Made by a program: the position numbers and the translations under genes. Of a stretch of DNA of 64,000 nucleotides, positions 18,729 through 27,902 are shown in pieces (within the stretch, counting starts at the first letter, position 1; every line of letters begins with the position of its first letter). The stretch is from NCBI GenBank assembly GCA_003483885.1, contig DMXI01000699.1:19446-83445 (forward strand), in the 5' to 3' direction. The notes beneath the pieces were generated by a model. The model was not told the origin of the DNA. It did not search any database and saw only the letters and a list, made by a program, of their open reading frames with translations. The stretch is from Microscillaceae bacterium. Its GTDB lineage: Bacteria; Bacteroidota; Bacteroidia; Cytophagales; Microscillaceae.

Positions 18729-19459
18729 AACTCAAAGACTTTGTCCAAAATACCCTCATAAAACTCACAGGCTATTATTTACAAAAACACGAAAAACCGC
18801 CTGAGAACATCGATTGCTACATTACGATCCAAAAACTATTGAATCACTATAGACCGACAGTACTTTGTGATGTGGGGTCTAACAATGGTCAATGGGCTAA
18901 AACTTTGGCAAAGCTTCACCCATCACTGAAAGAGGTAGTCTTCTTTGAACCGCAATCAAAATATCAGGCAGAACTACAAAAAGTAGACATCGCAAATGCA
19001 CAAAGAAAGGTATTTCAATTAGGCATTAGCAATCAGGACGGGAACCTGGCCATTAAAGGGGGCAATGCATCGGCATCTTTTTTAGCGTTTGACAATAACA
19101 AAGCAGAGACTTTTACTGGGGAAGTGACTCAAGAGGAAGAAATGGTTGCTATCAAAACTTTAGATGGGGTTTATCAAACGGAGCAATTATCTTCTCCTGA
19201 CCTTATCAAAGTAGACGTGCAGGGCCTCGAACTTCAAGTATTGCAAGGCGGTGAGGGTCTTCTCCAAAAGGCCAAGTATGTAGTATTAGAGCTCTCTTTT
19301 GAAGAGTTTTATCAAGGGCAAGATCCTTTATGGAAACTCATGAAGTTTATGGAAGAACACCAATACCGCCTCATAGATTTTGGCTTTGAGTGGAGAGTAG
19401 ATTACAAACCTGACAATAAACTGGTACAGGTAGATGCCATCTTTGAGAATATAACCTAA
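18725..19459 (+). CDS. FkbM-family methyltransferase
   Basis: The protein has 244 residues. CDVGSNNGQWAKTLAKL (near residue 47) is the SAM-binding glycine-rich motif and FFEPQ near 77 is motif II; IKVDVQGLELQVLQGG near 161 is the characteristic FkbM post-motif. Family members O-methylate sugars or small molecules. A second FkbM domain is fused to a transferase at 23770. Overlap with the glycosyltransferase suggests coupled translation and methylation of the sugar that enzyme adds (inference). Confidence 0.82.
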   Translation: MKLKDFVQNTLIKLTGYYLQKHEKPPENIDCYITIQKLLNHYRPTVLCDVGSNNGQWAKTLAKLHPSLKEVVFFEPQSKYQAELQKVDIANAQRKVFQLGISNQDGNLAIKGGNASASFLAFDNNKAETFTGEVTQEEEMVAIKTLDGVYQTEQLSSPDLIKVDVQGLELQVLQGGEGLLQKAKYVVLELSFEEFYQGQDPLWKLMKFMEEHQYRLIDFGFEWRVDYKPDNKLVQVDAIFENIT

Positions 19460-19465
19460 AACATT

Positions 19466-20527
19466 ATGCACATACTCATTACCGGAGGCGCAGGCTTTGT
19501 AGGGTCTAACCTTGCCGTTCAATTCAAAACAAAATATCCTCAATACACCATTACCTGTCTGGATAACCTCAAAAGAAGGGGTTCGGAACTCAATCTGCCC
19601 CGTTTTCGAGAGATGGGCATCCAGTTTATCCATGCCGATATTCGCAATCCAGAAGACTTGGCCACCATTGAGCATTTTGACTGTTTGATTGATGCCTCAG
19701 CTGAGCCTTCAGTATTGGCAGGCATCACTTCTCCTGTGGCTCAAGTAGTAAACAATAACCTCATGGGTACCGTCAATTGCCTGGAGCTTGCCAAAAAGCA
19801 CCAAGCCGCTTTTATTTTTCTATCTACTAGCCGGGTCTACCCTATTCAAACCCTGGAGCAGCTCAATTTTACCGAAACTGAAACTCGTTTTGAGTGGTCA
19901 GATGACCAGAGCATCGTCGGGGTTTCTTCTAAGGGAGTTACCGAGGACTTTCCTTTGGAAAGCAGTCGTTCATTTTATGGAGCTACCAAACTTGCCTCCG
20001 AATTGCTCATCCAGGAATATCACGCGTTGGCTAATTTGAAAACGATCATCAACCGCTGTGGAGTGATTACCGGACCCTGGCAAATGGGCAAAGTAGATCA
20101 AGGTGTGGTAGTGCTTTGGGTCGCTCGTCATTTTTGGAAAAAAAGCCTGAAATACATTGGATATGGTGGTTTAGGCAAACAAGTACGCGATATGTTGCAC
20201 ATTCAGGATTTGTTTGAATTGATCGACTTGCAAGTACACCAGCCTGATACCTGGAACGGTAAAATGTTTAATGTAGGCGGAGGTCGTCCCATTAGCTTCT
20301 CGCTAAAAGAATTGACCCAGCTTTGTGAAGAAGTGACTGGTAATCAGATAGAAATTGATCAAGAACCAATCACTCGCCCCGCTGATTTGCGCATTTATCT
20401 CACTGATCATTCAAAAATTACTAACTTTGCTTCGTGGCACCCCAAAATTACACCTTTGGAGATTATTAGCGATGTATTTGAATGGCTCCAAGCCAATGAA
20501 GATCAGCTAAAACCAATTTTGGGTTAA
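19466..20527 (+). CDS. NAD-dependent epimerase/dehydratase, paratose-epimerase-like
   Basis: An extended SDR of 353 residues. ILITGGAGFVGSNLA (3-17) is the NAD motif; FLSTSRVYPIQTLEQ near 117 and SFYGATKLASE near 170 supply the catalytic serine/tyrosine/lysine set. Length and the DASAEPSVLAG segment resemble CDP-paratose/tyvelose 2-epimerase relatives. A related enzyme lies downstream at 20696. The nucleotide sugar used is unknown. Confidence 0.75.
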   Translation: MHILITGGAGFVGSNLAVQFKTKYPQYTITCLDNLKRRGSELNLPRFREMGIQFIHADIRNPEDLATIEHFDCLIDASAEPSVLAGITSPVAQVVNNNLMGTVNCLELAKKHQAAFIFLSTSRVYPIQTLEQLNFTETETRFEWSDDQSIVGVSSKGVTEDFPLESSRSFYGATKLASELLIQEYHALANLKTIINRCGVITGPWQMGKVDQGVVVLWVARHFWKKSLKYIGYGGLGKQVRDMLHIQDLFELIDLQVHQPDTWNGKMFNVGGGRPISFSLKELTQLCEEVTGNQIEIDQEPITRPADLRIYLTDHSKITNFASWHPKITPLEIISDVFEWLQANEDQLKPILG

Positions 20528-20695
20528 AGATCTACTTCGGGAAGTTGTACAGCCTTGGTATAGCCAAACTCAATACTCCTCTTCTTAGGATTTCCTTTGG
20601 CAAGGTTTGAGATTATGAGGCCTTCTACAACTTATTTTTGCCCGTTACGATTATAGAGTTTTAAGACATAGACATAACTAAAACGAACACATTAT
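20528..20695. other. Intergenic spacer with inverted repeat and possible gene remnant
   Basis: This 168-base gap holds an outer inverted repeat (AAGTTGTA at 20542, TACAACTT at 20626). The minus strand has 35 open codons ending at 20524 that read like protein (a tail such as KRSIEFGYTKAVQLPEVDL) but start after a stop with no start codon, so it could be the remnant of a lost gene or chance. I see no clear promoter for the next gene. Confidence 0.25.
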
Positions 20696-21769
20696 ATGAA
20701 AGTGGCGATTGTTACCGGATCAGCCGGACTTATCGGAAGTGAAGCTGTAGAGTTTTTTGCCGATAAATTTGATCAGGTTATAGGAATTGACAACAACCAG
20801 CGAGAAAAACTATTTGGTGAAGATGCCTCAGTTGCCTGGAATATTACCCGTCTCCAGGAGCGCGTACCAAACTATACCCATTATTCGCTCGACATCCGGG
20901 ATCTGAAAGATGTTGAGACGGTTTTTGCCAAATACAATAGCGATATCCAGCTGATTGTACACACTGCGGCCCAGCCTAGCCACGATTGGGCGGCTAAAGA
21001 ACCCCTCACCGACTTTACCATCAATGCCAATGGTACACTCAACCTATTGGAACTCACCCGTCAATATTGTGAAAAGGCCGTATTTATATTTACCTCTACC
21101 AACAAAGTATACGGCGATACCCCCAATCGATTACCTTTGGTAGAACTCGAGCATCGCTGGGAACTGGATGAATCTCATGCGTTTTACGCCGAAGGCATCG
21201 ATGAATCTATGAGTATCGACAATACCCTGCATTCGCTATTTGGTGCTTCTAAAGTAGCAGCAGATGTATTAGTACAAGAATATGGGCGATACTTTGGTAT
21301 GAATACGGGCGTGTTTAGAGGTGGGTGCCTTACCGGGCCTAAGCACTCTGGTACTCAATTACATGGTTTTTTGGCTTATTTGATGAAGTGCGCCATTACG
21401 GGAGACCACTATACCATTTTTGGTTATGAAGGCAAGCAAGTGCGCGACAACATCCATAGCTGGGATTTGGTCAATATGTTTTGGCATTTTTATCAAAACC
21501 CTCGCCAAGGAGAGGTGTACAATGCAGGAGGAAGTCGTTTTTCTAACTGCTCTATGAAAGAAGGTATCCAAATATGTGAACAGATTACAGGCAACAAAAT
21601 GAATTACTCTTATACCGACAACAACCGGGTAGGAGATCATATTTGGTGGATCTCGGATGTATCTAAATTCAAAGCACATTACCCTCAGTGGGCCTATAAA
21701 TACAATCTAGAGGATATCCTCAATCAAATGTTCGAGAGTTTAAGCCAACGTCTAAAAACTGAAATCTGA
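20696..21769 (+). CDS. NAD-dependent epimerase/dehydratase, tyvelose-epimerase-like
   Basis: An extended SDR of 357 residues with VAIVTGSAGLIGSEAVEFF at the N-terminus, TAAQPSHDWAA near 96 and FTSTNKVYGDTP near 137. The usual catalytic YxxxK reads FGASK (residues 182-186), so the tyrosine is a phenylalanine; my recollection is that relatives of this subgroup share the FGASK form, so it is probably a family trait. The GGCLTGPKHSG segment near 205 is also typical. It presumably epimerises a CDP- or other NDP-deoxysugar. Confidence 0.75.
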   Translation: MKVAIVTGSAGLIGSEAVEFFADKFDQVIGIDNNQREKLFGEDASVAWNITRLQERVPNYTHYSLDIRDLKDVETVFAKYNSDIQLIVHTAAQPSHDWAAKEPLTDFTINANGTLNLLELTRQYCEKAVFIFTSTNKVYGDTPNRLPLVELEHRWELDESHAFYAEGIDESMSIDNTLHSLFGASKVAADVLVQEYGRYFGMNTGVFRGGCLTGPKHSGTQLHGFLAYLMKCAITGDHYTIFGYEGKQVRDNIHSWDLVNMFWHFYQNPRQGEVYNAGGSRFSNCSMKEGIQICEQITGNKMNYSYTDNNRVGDHIWWISDVSKFKAHYPQWAYKYNLEDILNQMFESLSQRLKTEI

Positions 21770-21788
21770 TTTAATACTACGCTGGTTT

Positions 21789-23000
21789 ATGAAAAAAACA
21801 ATCGCACTGGTTGAAATACACTCCGCCAAACGACCAGGACACTACAAGGCATTTATGTCATTTTTTGTTCAATCGTTGTTGAACCTGGGGCATAATGTAT
21901 TGGTACTTATCCCCGATAAGGAGGCAATAGACGAATGGGTACAAGAGCATTATCCTCATCACGAAGGGCGTTATAGTTCCTACGAGTTTGTTCATCAATC
22001 CAAAGATTACAAACGATTTGGACGGTTCAATACTGCTTTGAAAACCCTCAGTGCTTGGATCAATGTAAAGAAACACCTCCGAAAGATTGAGCAACAGGAG
22101 CAGCACACCGTTGATTTGGTATTTTTTAACTGGTTAGATAGCTTTTTGGCCAACTACCTGTCTCCACACATTTTAGATTGGTACTTTCCTTATCCCTGGG
22201 CGGGTTTATATTTCCATCCCTGGCATATGAGATTATACCCTCAAAAGCTTAATCCTCATCCTAGCCTCTCTGAAATTGATGCAGCACTGGTTTCAAAAAA
22301 ATGTCAAGGTATTACGATTCACGACGAAGGTATTTTAGATATTTATAAAGCCAGATTGAACAATAAAAAGGTAGTTTTCTTTCCTGAAATTGCCGATGGA
22401 ACAGCACCCAACCCTCAATTTGATCTGGTAGCCAAAATAAAGGAAAAAGCCCAGGGAAGAACCATTGTGGGAATGATTGGTTTTATGCACTACAAAGGAC
22501 TAAACACGCTTATAAAAGTAGCCCGTCAGGCGAATCCTGACGACTTCTTGTTTGTGTTTGTAGGCAAATGGTCAAGAACTGGTGGGGTAAGCTATACCCC
22601 CGAAAGAATACAGGAAGCCAATGAGTTTTTTGACAATCCACCTGAGCATTGTTTTGTTCATTTAGGGTTTATCAACGAAGGGGCAGACTTTAATGCATTG
22701 TTTTCAAGTTTTGATATTCCTTATTTGGTATACGATAGTTTTCCTAGTTCAAGTAATAACCTTACCAAAGCGGCTATTTTTGACAAACTGGTCATGGCAA
22801 GCAAAGGGTTTTGTGTGGGCGATGACGTAGAGAAATACGAACTTGGGCTAACAATTGAGCAAGGAAATGTAGAAGAAAGCATCAAAACCTTATACAAGTT
22901 GCAAAAGCGTACACATACGCTAAAACCTAGATTTGAGGAATATAGAAAAATCCATAGCAAAGAGGTATTGGAAGATAAATTTTCTGAAATTCTACCATAA
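21789..23000 (+). CDS. Putative glycosyltransferase, GT4-like
   Basis: A 403-residue protein that starts VEIHSAKRPGHYKAFM and ends with a GT-B-type C-terminal domain: GMIGFMHYKGLNTLIKVA near 229, FVGKWSRTGG near 257, and a donor-site-like segment SFPSSSNNLTKAAIFDKLV near 318 that departs from the usual E-x7-E pattern. It is likely a family 4-type transferase that has drifted in its donor site. It is in the same transcript as its neighbours (19- and 29-base gaps). Confidence 0.6.
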   Translation: MKKTIALVEIHSAKRPGHYKAFMSFFVQSLLNLGHNVLVLIPDKEAIDEWVQEHYPHHEGRYSSYEFVHQSKDYKRFGRFNTALKTLSAWINVKKHLRKIEQQEQHTVDLVFFNWLDSFLANYLSPHILDWYFPYPWAGLYFHPWHMRLYPQKLNPHPSLSEIDAALVSKKCQGITIHDEGILDIYKARLNNKKVVFFPEIADGTAPNPQFDLVAKIKEKAQGRTIVGMIGFMHYKGLNTLIKVARQANPDDFLFVFVGKWSRTGGVSYTPERIQEANEFFDNPPEHCFVHLGFINEGADFNALFSSFDIPYLVYDSFPSSSNNLTKAAIFDKLVMASKGFCVGDDVEKYELGLTIEQGNVEESIKTLYKLQKRTHTLKPRFEEYRKIHSKEVLEDKFSEILP

Positions 23001-23029
23001 CTGAAACCCTTGTCACCAAACTTATTACA

Positions 23030-23758
23030 ATGAAAAAGTTAGTCAAAAACATATTAGGTAAATTTGACATTGGCATCCATCGGATTAGCGCTCAGCAAGC
23101 TCAACGCGAAAGAGAGCAAGCGCTCAGAAGTCATATTGAGGGGCAAGCGCTTTCTATCAACGACAAGGATCTTATCAATGCGTTTTATGCTGATAATGAA
23201 AGAGTAAAGCGGGAATACCTGACCCCAGAAAGAGAAAGCTTTTACAAAAAAATAGTAACCACAGTTGCCAGCAAAAATATAGACTTACAAGATAAAAAGG
23301 TATTAGATGCAGGTTGTGGTACTGGTCATTTGCTCTATTTTTTACTTCAGGAATTTGCTCTGGATAAGACTGCATTGTATGGGTTTGATTTCTCGGAAGG
23401 TAGCGTGGCGTTTACTCAAAAAATCATAGAGGGAGGTACTTTTTTTACCCATGACATTTACAAACCTCTCCCTAGCGAGCCTACGTATGATATTGTATTC
23501 TGTACTGAGGTACTCGAGCACTTACTATACCCCCAACAAGCATTGGAAAACTTGCTGGCTTCTCTTTCTCCCCAAGGCACTTGTATACTTACCGTCCCCA
23601 ATGGTAGAATTGACAACTACAATGGACACATCAATTTTTGGAGCCCTGAATCCTGGGAAATATTTGTGCAGCAAGTTTGCGGGCAAAACTATACTTTTGA
23701 GACACTTTATATGGATGAAGCCATTAAAAACATGGCCATTATCACCAAAAAATCATAA
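23030..23758 (+). CDS. Class I SAM-dependent methyltransferase
   Basis: The protein has 242 residues. VLDAGCGTGHLLYFLL near 88-103 is SAM motif I and IVFCTEVLEHLLYPQQAL near 150 is the motif II region; LTVPNG near 184 is motif III. The N-terminal 70 residues are charged and helical. Such enzymes in glycan loci methylate sugars or lipid-linked intermediates. The substrate cannot be read. It is followed after 11 bases by a transferase-methyltransferase fusion. Confidence 0.82.
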   Translation: MKKLVKNILGKFDIGIHRISAQQAQREREQALRSHIEGQALSINDKDLINAFYADNERVKREYLTPERESFYKKIVTTVASKNIDLQDKKVLDAGCGTGHLLYFLLQEFALDKTALYGFDFSEGSVAFTQKIIEGGTFFTHDIYKPLPSEPTYDIVFCTEVLEHLLYPQQALENLLASLSPQGTCILTVPNGRIDNYNGHINFWSPESWEIFVQQVCGQNYTFETLYMDEAIKNMAIITKKS

Positions 23759-23769
23759 ACGAATTATCA

Positions 23770-25377
23770 ATGCCTGAATCAAGTTTTTTAAAGACACCTC
23801 TCCTGTTCTTGGTTTTTAATCGCCCTGACGTTACTCAAGTAGTGTTTGAGAAAATAAAACAAGTACGTCCTAAGCAATTGTTTATTGCTGCTGATGGTCC
23901 CAGACCTCACAAGCCAGGAGAGCAAGAAAAAACTGAAAAAGTAAGAGAACTTATTTTACAGGGAATTGATTGGGATTGTGAGGTAAAAACGCTCTTTCGC
24001 GAACAAAACTTAGGCTGTGCCCGAGCGGTGGGAGGAGCCATTACCTGGTTTTTCGAACACGTAGCGCAAGGAATCATTCTTGAGGATGATTGTGTGCCCG
24101 ATACTAGTTTTTTTAGCTTTTGTGAAACGTTATTGGATAAATATGCCGATGACGATCAGGTAATGCACATCAGTGGATTGAACTTACACCCCAAAACTCA
24201 CCAAACCAACGAGTCTTATTATTTTTCTCAACACCCCTCTATATGGGGATGGGCTACCTGGAAAAAGTCCTGGGATAAATATGACTTTGAGATGGCTCAA
24301 TTAGACCAACTCATCACCACTCCTGAGTTTAGCTCAGTTTTTCCTACCGAAGACCTTAAGCAACATTTAGTCAATCAATTGAGTGGTACTAAAAACGGAC
24401 AAATTGATTCATGGGGATATCGTTGGCTCTATGCTTTTTGGCAAAACCAAGGCATAGGCATTACTCCTAAGGTAAATTTGGTACAAAACATAGGCTTTGG
24501 CGAAGACGCTACCCATACTACTCAACCAGGCATTGAGAGGCTGGGGATTGCCTCAAAATCTTTGGCAAACCTGGTGCATCCTACCAGCAAAGAAATCAAT
24601 CGCCAAGCCGATGCCATCACCCTCAAAGAATATTTCATAGGCAAGACACCTTTAAAAGATAGTTTAAAAAACGGTATGAAAACAACCATTGCCCAGTTAC
24701 TTCCTAAAAAACTCAAGCATTTTATCAAAGTCAATTTTCTGAAGTTTACCCCCTCAGAAGAAAAGCAACTCATCGCCCAATACCTTCCTCCAAACCCTGT
24801 GATTGTAGAAGCAGGAGCCCACGTTGGGTTTGACAGCGCTCAAATGGCCCGGTATTGGAAAAAAGGCCAGTTGTTCTGCTTTGAACCCATTCCTCATATT
24901 TATGATCAGCTGTTAGAAAATACCCGCTATTACAAAAATATTAAAACCTACAAACTGGCGCTTGGGGAAAAAAATGGCAAAAGCGATATCTATGTAAGCC
25001 AAGGTGCCCAAAACGCCTCTAGTTCTTTGTTGGCTCCTCAAGATCATCTGGAAATTTATCCGGATATAAAATTCGATGAAAAAATAGAAATCGAAACTGT
25101 CAATTTAGACGATTGGGCCAAACAAGCGGGCGTATCCAAGATAGATTTTATGTGGCTTGACCTGCAGGGATTTGAGTTTCCAGTGCTCAATTCTGCCCCC
25201 AATATCTTAAAAACAGTGACTGCCATCTACACCGAAGTACATACCCAGGAAACCTACACTGGAGTAACCCAATACGTAGAATTGAGGCAGTTTTTAGAAA
25301 AAGCGGGGTTTGAAGTGAAGCATGAAGACCTGAGCTACCAAGAAGGCGGGAACGTGTTGTTTGTCAGAAAAACTTAA
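23770..25377 (+). CDS. Glycosyltransferase-FkbM methyltransferase fusion
   Basis: A two-domain protein of 535 residues. Residues about 8-290 are a nucleotide-diphospho-sugar transferase-like domain (LLFLVFNRPDVTQVVF, ILEDDCVPDTSFF near 98, WGWATWKKSW near 158). Residues about 335-535 are an FkbM methyltransferase (VEAGAHVGFDSAQ near 346, CFEPIPH near 371, FMWLDLQGFEFPVL near 462). The first domain is a clear paralogue of the next gene. One polypeptide thus could transfer a sugar and methylate it. The join at about 300-335 is basic and linker-like, and I see no frameshift. Confidence 0.8.
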   Translation: MPESSFLKTPLLFLVFNRPDVTQVVFEKIKQVRPKQLFIAADGPRPHKPGEQEKTEKVRELILQGIDWDCEVKTLFREQNLGCARAVGGAITWFFEHVAQGIILEDDCVPDTSFFSFCETLLDKYADDDQVMHISGLNLHPKTHQTNESYYFSQHPSIWGWATWKKSWDKYDFEMAQLDQLITTPEFSSVFPTEDLKQHLVNQLSGTKNGQIDSWGYRWLYAFWQNQGIGITPKVNLVQNIGFGEDATHTTQPGIERLGIASKSLANLVHPTSKEINRQADAITLKEYFIGKTPLKDSLKNGMKTTIAQLLPKKLKHFIKVNFLKFTPSEEKQLIAQYLPPNPVIVEAGAHVGFDSAQMARYWKKGQLFCFEPIPHIYDQLLENTRYYKNIKTYKLALGEKNGKSDIYVSQGAQNASSSLLAPQDHLEIYPDIKFDEKIEIETVNLDDWAKQAGVSKIDFMWLDLQGFEFPVLNSAPNILKTVTAIYTEVHTQETYTGVTQYVELRQFLEKAGFEVKHEDLSYQEGGNVLFVRKT

Positions 25378-25392
25378 AAGCCTATTGAGCCT

Positions 25393-26325
25393 TTGGAACA
25401 TTTAGCGCCTATTGTATTATTTGTGTACAAACGTCCTGAGCATACCTTACAAACTCTGGAAAGCTTGCATCAAAACCCGCTAAGTGGACAATCTAGTTTG
25501 TATATTTTTGCGGATGCAGCTAAATCAGATCAGGATCAAGCATCAGTAAACCAAGTCAGGGAAATCATCAGGCAAAAGCAATGGTGTAAAGAAGTTCACA
25601 TCATTGAGCGGGCTCATAACTTTGGCCTAGCCAAAAATATTATAGAAGGAGTCACCCAAATCGTTCAGCAATTTGGTAAAGTAATCGTGCTTGAGGATGA
25701 TTTAGTGGTTTCGTCTAGTTTCTTACATTATATGAATCAGGCTTTGCAGGCTTACCAGCATCAAGCACAAGTGATGCAAGTTTCGGGGCATGTCCCACCC
25801 ATAAAGTTCAATAACTATTCTCCTGACACTTTTTTTTACAACAAAATTGCTACCTGGGGATGGGGCACCTGGGCCAGCGCCTGGCAACAACTCAACACCG
25901 ATACCTCATATTTATTAGAACAAATAAAGACAACTGGCCAAACTATCGCATTCAACGCCGATGGTGCGTATGACTTTATCGCCCACCTGGAAGCTAACAT
26001 CCAAGGTACACTCAACACCTGGGCCATCAAGTGGCAAGCCAGTGTGTTTTTGAAGCAAGGTTTATGCCTGTACCCAGGTACCTCATTGGTCAGAAATATT
26101 GGTTTCGATAACAGCGGAGAACATTGTGGCCACTCCACATTGTATTTAACCCAGAAAATCGCCGAAAAAATCAATTTTGAACCAATCACTGTAGAAGAAT
26201 TGCCTCAAGTGAGAAAAGTAATGACCAAACATTACGAGCAACTTGCCGTTCCACCTTCATGGCTTCAAAGACTCAAAACAAAAGCACTGGTGTTTATTCG
26301 AGGCCAATCGGGTAAATCTCATTAA
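25393..26325 (+). CDS. GT-A-type sugar transferase, paralogue of the fusion N-terminus
   Basis: The protein has 310 residues and shares layout with the first domain of the preceding fusion: IVLFVYKRPEHTLQTL, VLEDDLVVSSSFL near 103 (the DxD-like position), and WGWGTWASAWQQL near 156. No ATG fits the start; a TTG at 25393 (or ATT at 25384) just upstream of the first conserved residues must initiate. This is the last gene before the repeat array at 26672. Donor and acceptor unknown. Confidence 0.75.
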   Translation: MEHLAPIVLFVYKRPEHTLQTLESLHQNPLSGQSSLYIFADAAKSDQDQASVNQVREIIRQKQWCKEVHIIERAHNFGLAKNIIEGVTQIVQQFGKVIVLEDDLVVSSSFLHYMNQALQAYQHQAQVMQVSGHVPPIKFNNYSPDTFFYNKIATWGWGTWASAWQQLNTDTSYLLEQIKTTGQTIAFNADGAYDFIAHLEANIQGTLNTWAIKWQASVFLKQGLCLYPGTSLVRNIGFDNSGEHCGHSTLYLTQKIAEKINFEPITVEELPQVRKVMTKHYEQLAVPPSWLQRLKTKALVFIRGQSGKSH

Positions 26326-26671
26326 AATTGCATTAGCCACCTACTTATCTTTCCACGTTCTAATTTACTTTCGGTGAGTCATGATTGTCTCTCTCTGACA
26401 GTATGCCATTCGATGTATTGGGTCACACCAATGAAGATGACGAATGTATTATTCCAAACTTTCTTTATTCTCTCGAACTTAGTGAGGAGGCAGTAGATTT
26501 TCACGAAGCTTGATGTTTTCCTACTTCATTCGGCAGGGCAAAGGAAAGAAACTGATTATTTTTAAGCACTTGATAACCAGACATTTAATATTTGCAACAG
26601 CATCTTGTTATGCAGGTAGACACCTCAACAAGTTCGGTGTGACAAAACCCGAATTTTCAATATTACTTCAC
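26326..26671. other. Non-coding lead-in to the repeat array
   Basis: About 350 bases with no convincing gene. A 36-codon open frame (26403-26513, starting MPFDVLGHTNEDDE) is acidic but has no recognisable match and no start context. No terminator is obvious after the last glycan gene, so read-through into the array is possible. Confidence 0.3.
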
Positions 26672-27640
26672 ACCACAGAACCTCATTAAAAATGGATAAC
26701 GCTCAGAAACACTAATCTCGAGATTAATTTCACAAATTTTGAGTCACAAACCTCATTAAAAATGGATATCTCTCGGGTGAATAATTTACTACCCTGCTAT
26801 TATTATAGATATCATGTCGCAAACCTCATTAAAATTGAATACTTCCCAGGCTTGTCATGCCGAATTTATTGAGGCATCTGCCCGAATACTCTCAATTATG
26901 AGAAAACCTACATTGCACCCCATCTATCTGAACCTCATTAAAAATGGATAACCTTTAAAGATACACTGTCACGTGATAGTTTGCTGTCGTAAGCCTCATT
27001 AAAATTGGATACTGCTCAGACTATCAGGTGCACACTCGATCTGATTTATGGTGCTCCGTCGCAAACCTCATTAAAATTGAATGCCTCCTCTATTTGTCAT
27101 GCCGAATTTATTGAGGCATCTGCCCGAATACTCTCAATTATGAGAAAACCTACATTTCACCCCATATATAAAAACCTTATTACAAATGGATAGTTCTTAG
27201 ACCTCGCCAGAGAGTGTGTCGAAAAAGATCAAGGAATCATCATAAACCTCATTAAAGTTAAACACCTCCCAAACATTGTGGCACTATGATACAGTCAATA
27301 TAACTCCAGGAGCAGATGACAAGTCGCAAACCTCATTAAAAATGGATATCAACTAGACAATGAATACTGTTCAATTAAACAGCCAATTCACATATCACAA
27401 ACCTCATTAAAGTTGAAGACCAATCAGACCACCTAGAAAGCTTTGTAGAAGTCGAAAAGCGTCAGTCATAAACCTCATTAAAATTAGATGCCGTGCTTGG
27501 ATATCCCTCGAATTGGAGATAGAGAAACTATTCTATCATCGCAAGCCTCATTAAAGATGGATATCTCTCAAAAAGTACAGAGTAAAGCCCGATTCGCGAA
27601 TAACATATTGCAATCCCCATTAAAAATGAAACAACCGCAC
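26672..27640. repeat. Interspersed array: 13 degenerate blocks at mostly about 71-base spacing
   Basis: The core CCTCATTAAAAATGGAT recurs at 26681, 26751, 26824, 26933, 26994, 27066, 27175, 27247, 27331, 27402, 27473, 27546 and 27615. Successive distances are 70, 73, 109, 61, 72, 109, 72, 84, 71, 71, 73 and 69. Conservation extends weakly to GTCGCAA on the left and A-CTCTCAGAC on the right, giving about 35 conserved and 36 variable bases per unit. The distances are not multiples of three and all frames hold stops or atypical peptides, so it is not coding. The layout recalls CRISPR, but every repeat is degenerate and there are no cas genes. Function unknown. Confidence 0.8.
26821..27174. repeat. 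Duplicated palindrome-bearing units within the array
   Basis: The two long (109-base) units, 26824-26932 and 27066-27174, share almost identical interiors: TGTCATGCCGAATTTATTGA through a CTCTCAATTATGAGAAAACC segment. The interior contains an inverted repeat, ATTGAG...CTCAAT, plus the small palindrome CTCAATTATGAG. All other inter-block DNA is unrelated. They look like one REP-like insertion followed by duplication of the unit. Confidence 0.7.
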
Positions 27641-27761
27641 CAATATACACCCAAGGTTACGCTTGGGCAAGTATTAAGCCTGGAACAACCTTGCAGAAAA
27701 GACCTTTTTATTCGCATCCCAAACGATATCATTCACGATCACTCCGCACCAACCGAGACTC

Positions 27762-27795
27762 TTTGTCGTTCATGTTCATATAATTTATATCTTTG
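27762..27795 (+). promoter_or_regulatory. Candidate Bacteroidetes promoter for the glycosyltransferase at 27903
   Basis: TTTG at 27762-27765 and TATCTTTG at 27788-27795 match the -33 and -7 (TAnnTTTG) elements of Bacteroidetes primary promoters, with a 22-base spacer. Transcription would start near 27802, about 100 bases before the ATG. It lies directly after the repeat array. Confidence 0.5.
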
Positions 27796-27902
27796 AAGAT
27801 TAATAAGGGCAAGTTTGGCAATTTTTGAAAGTATTAACAGAAACACAATCACATAAGCTGCTAATAATCAAGGTATTAAAACTATTTCGCAAAAAAGGGA
27901 TA

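Noticed and set aside
26672..27640. CRISPR array
   Set aside because: The spacing fits, but repeats vary in nearly every copy, spacer length ranges widely, and no cas gene is in the window. Reported as an unexplained repeat array instead.
27005..27796. Two open frames inside the repeat array (27005-27193 and 27488-27796)
   Set aside because: They run across the repeat blocks, unit length is not a multiple of three, and the predicted peptides have no recognisable features.
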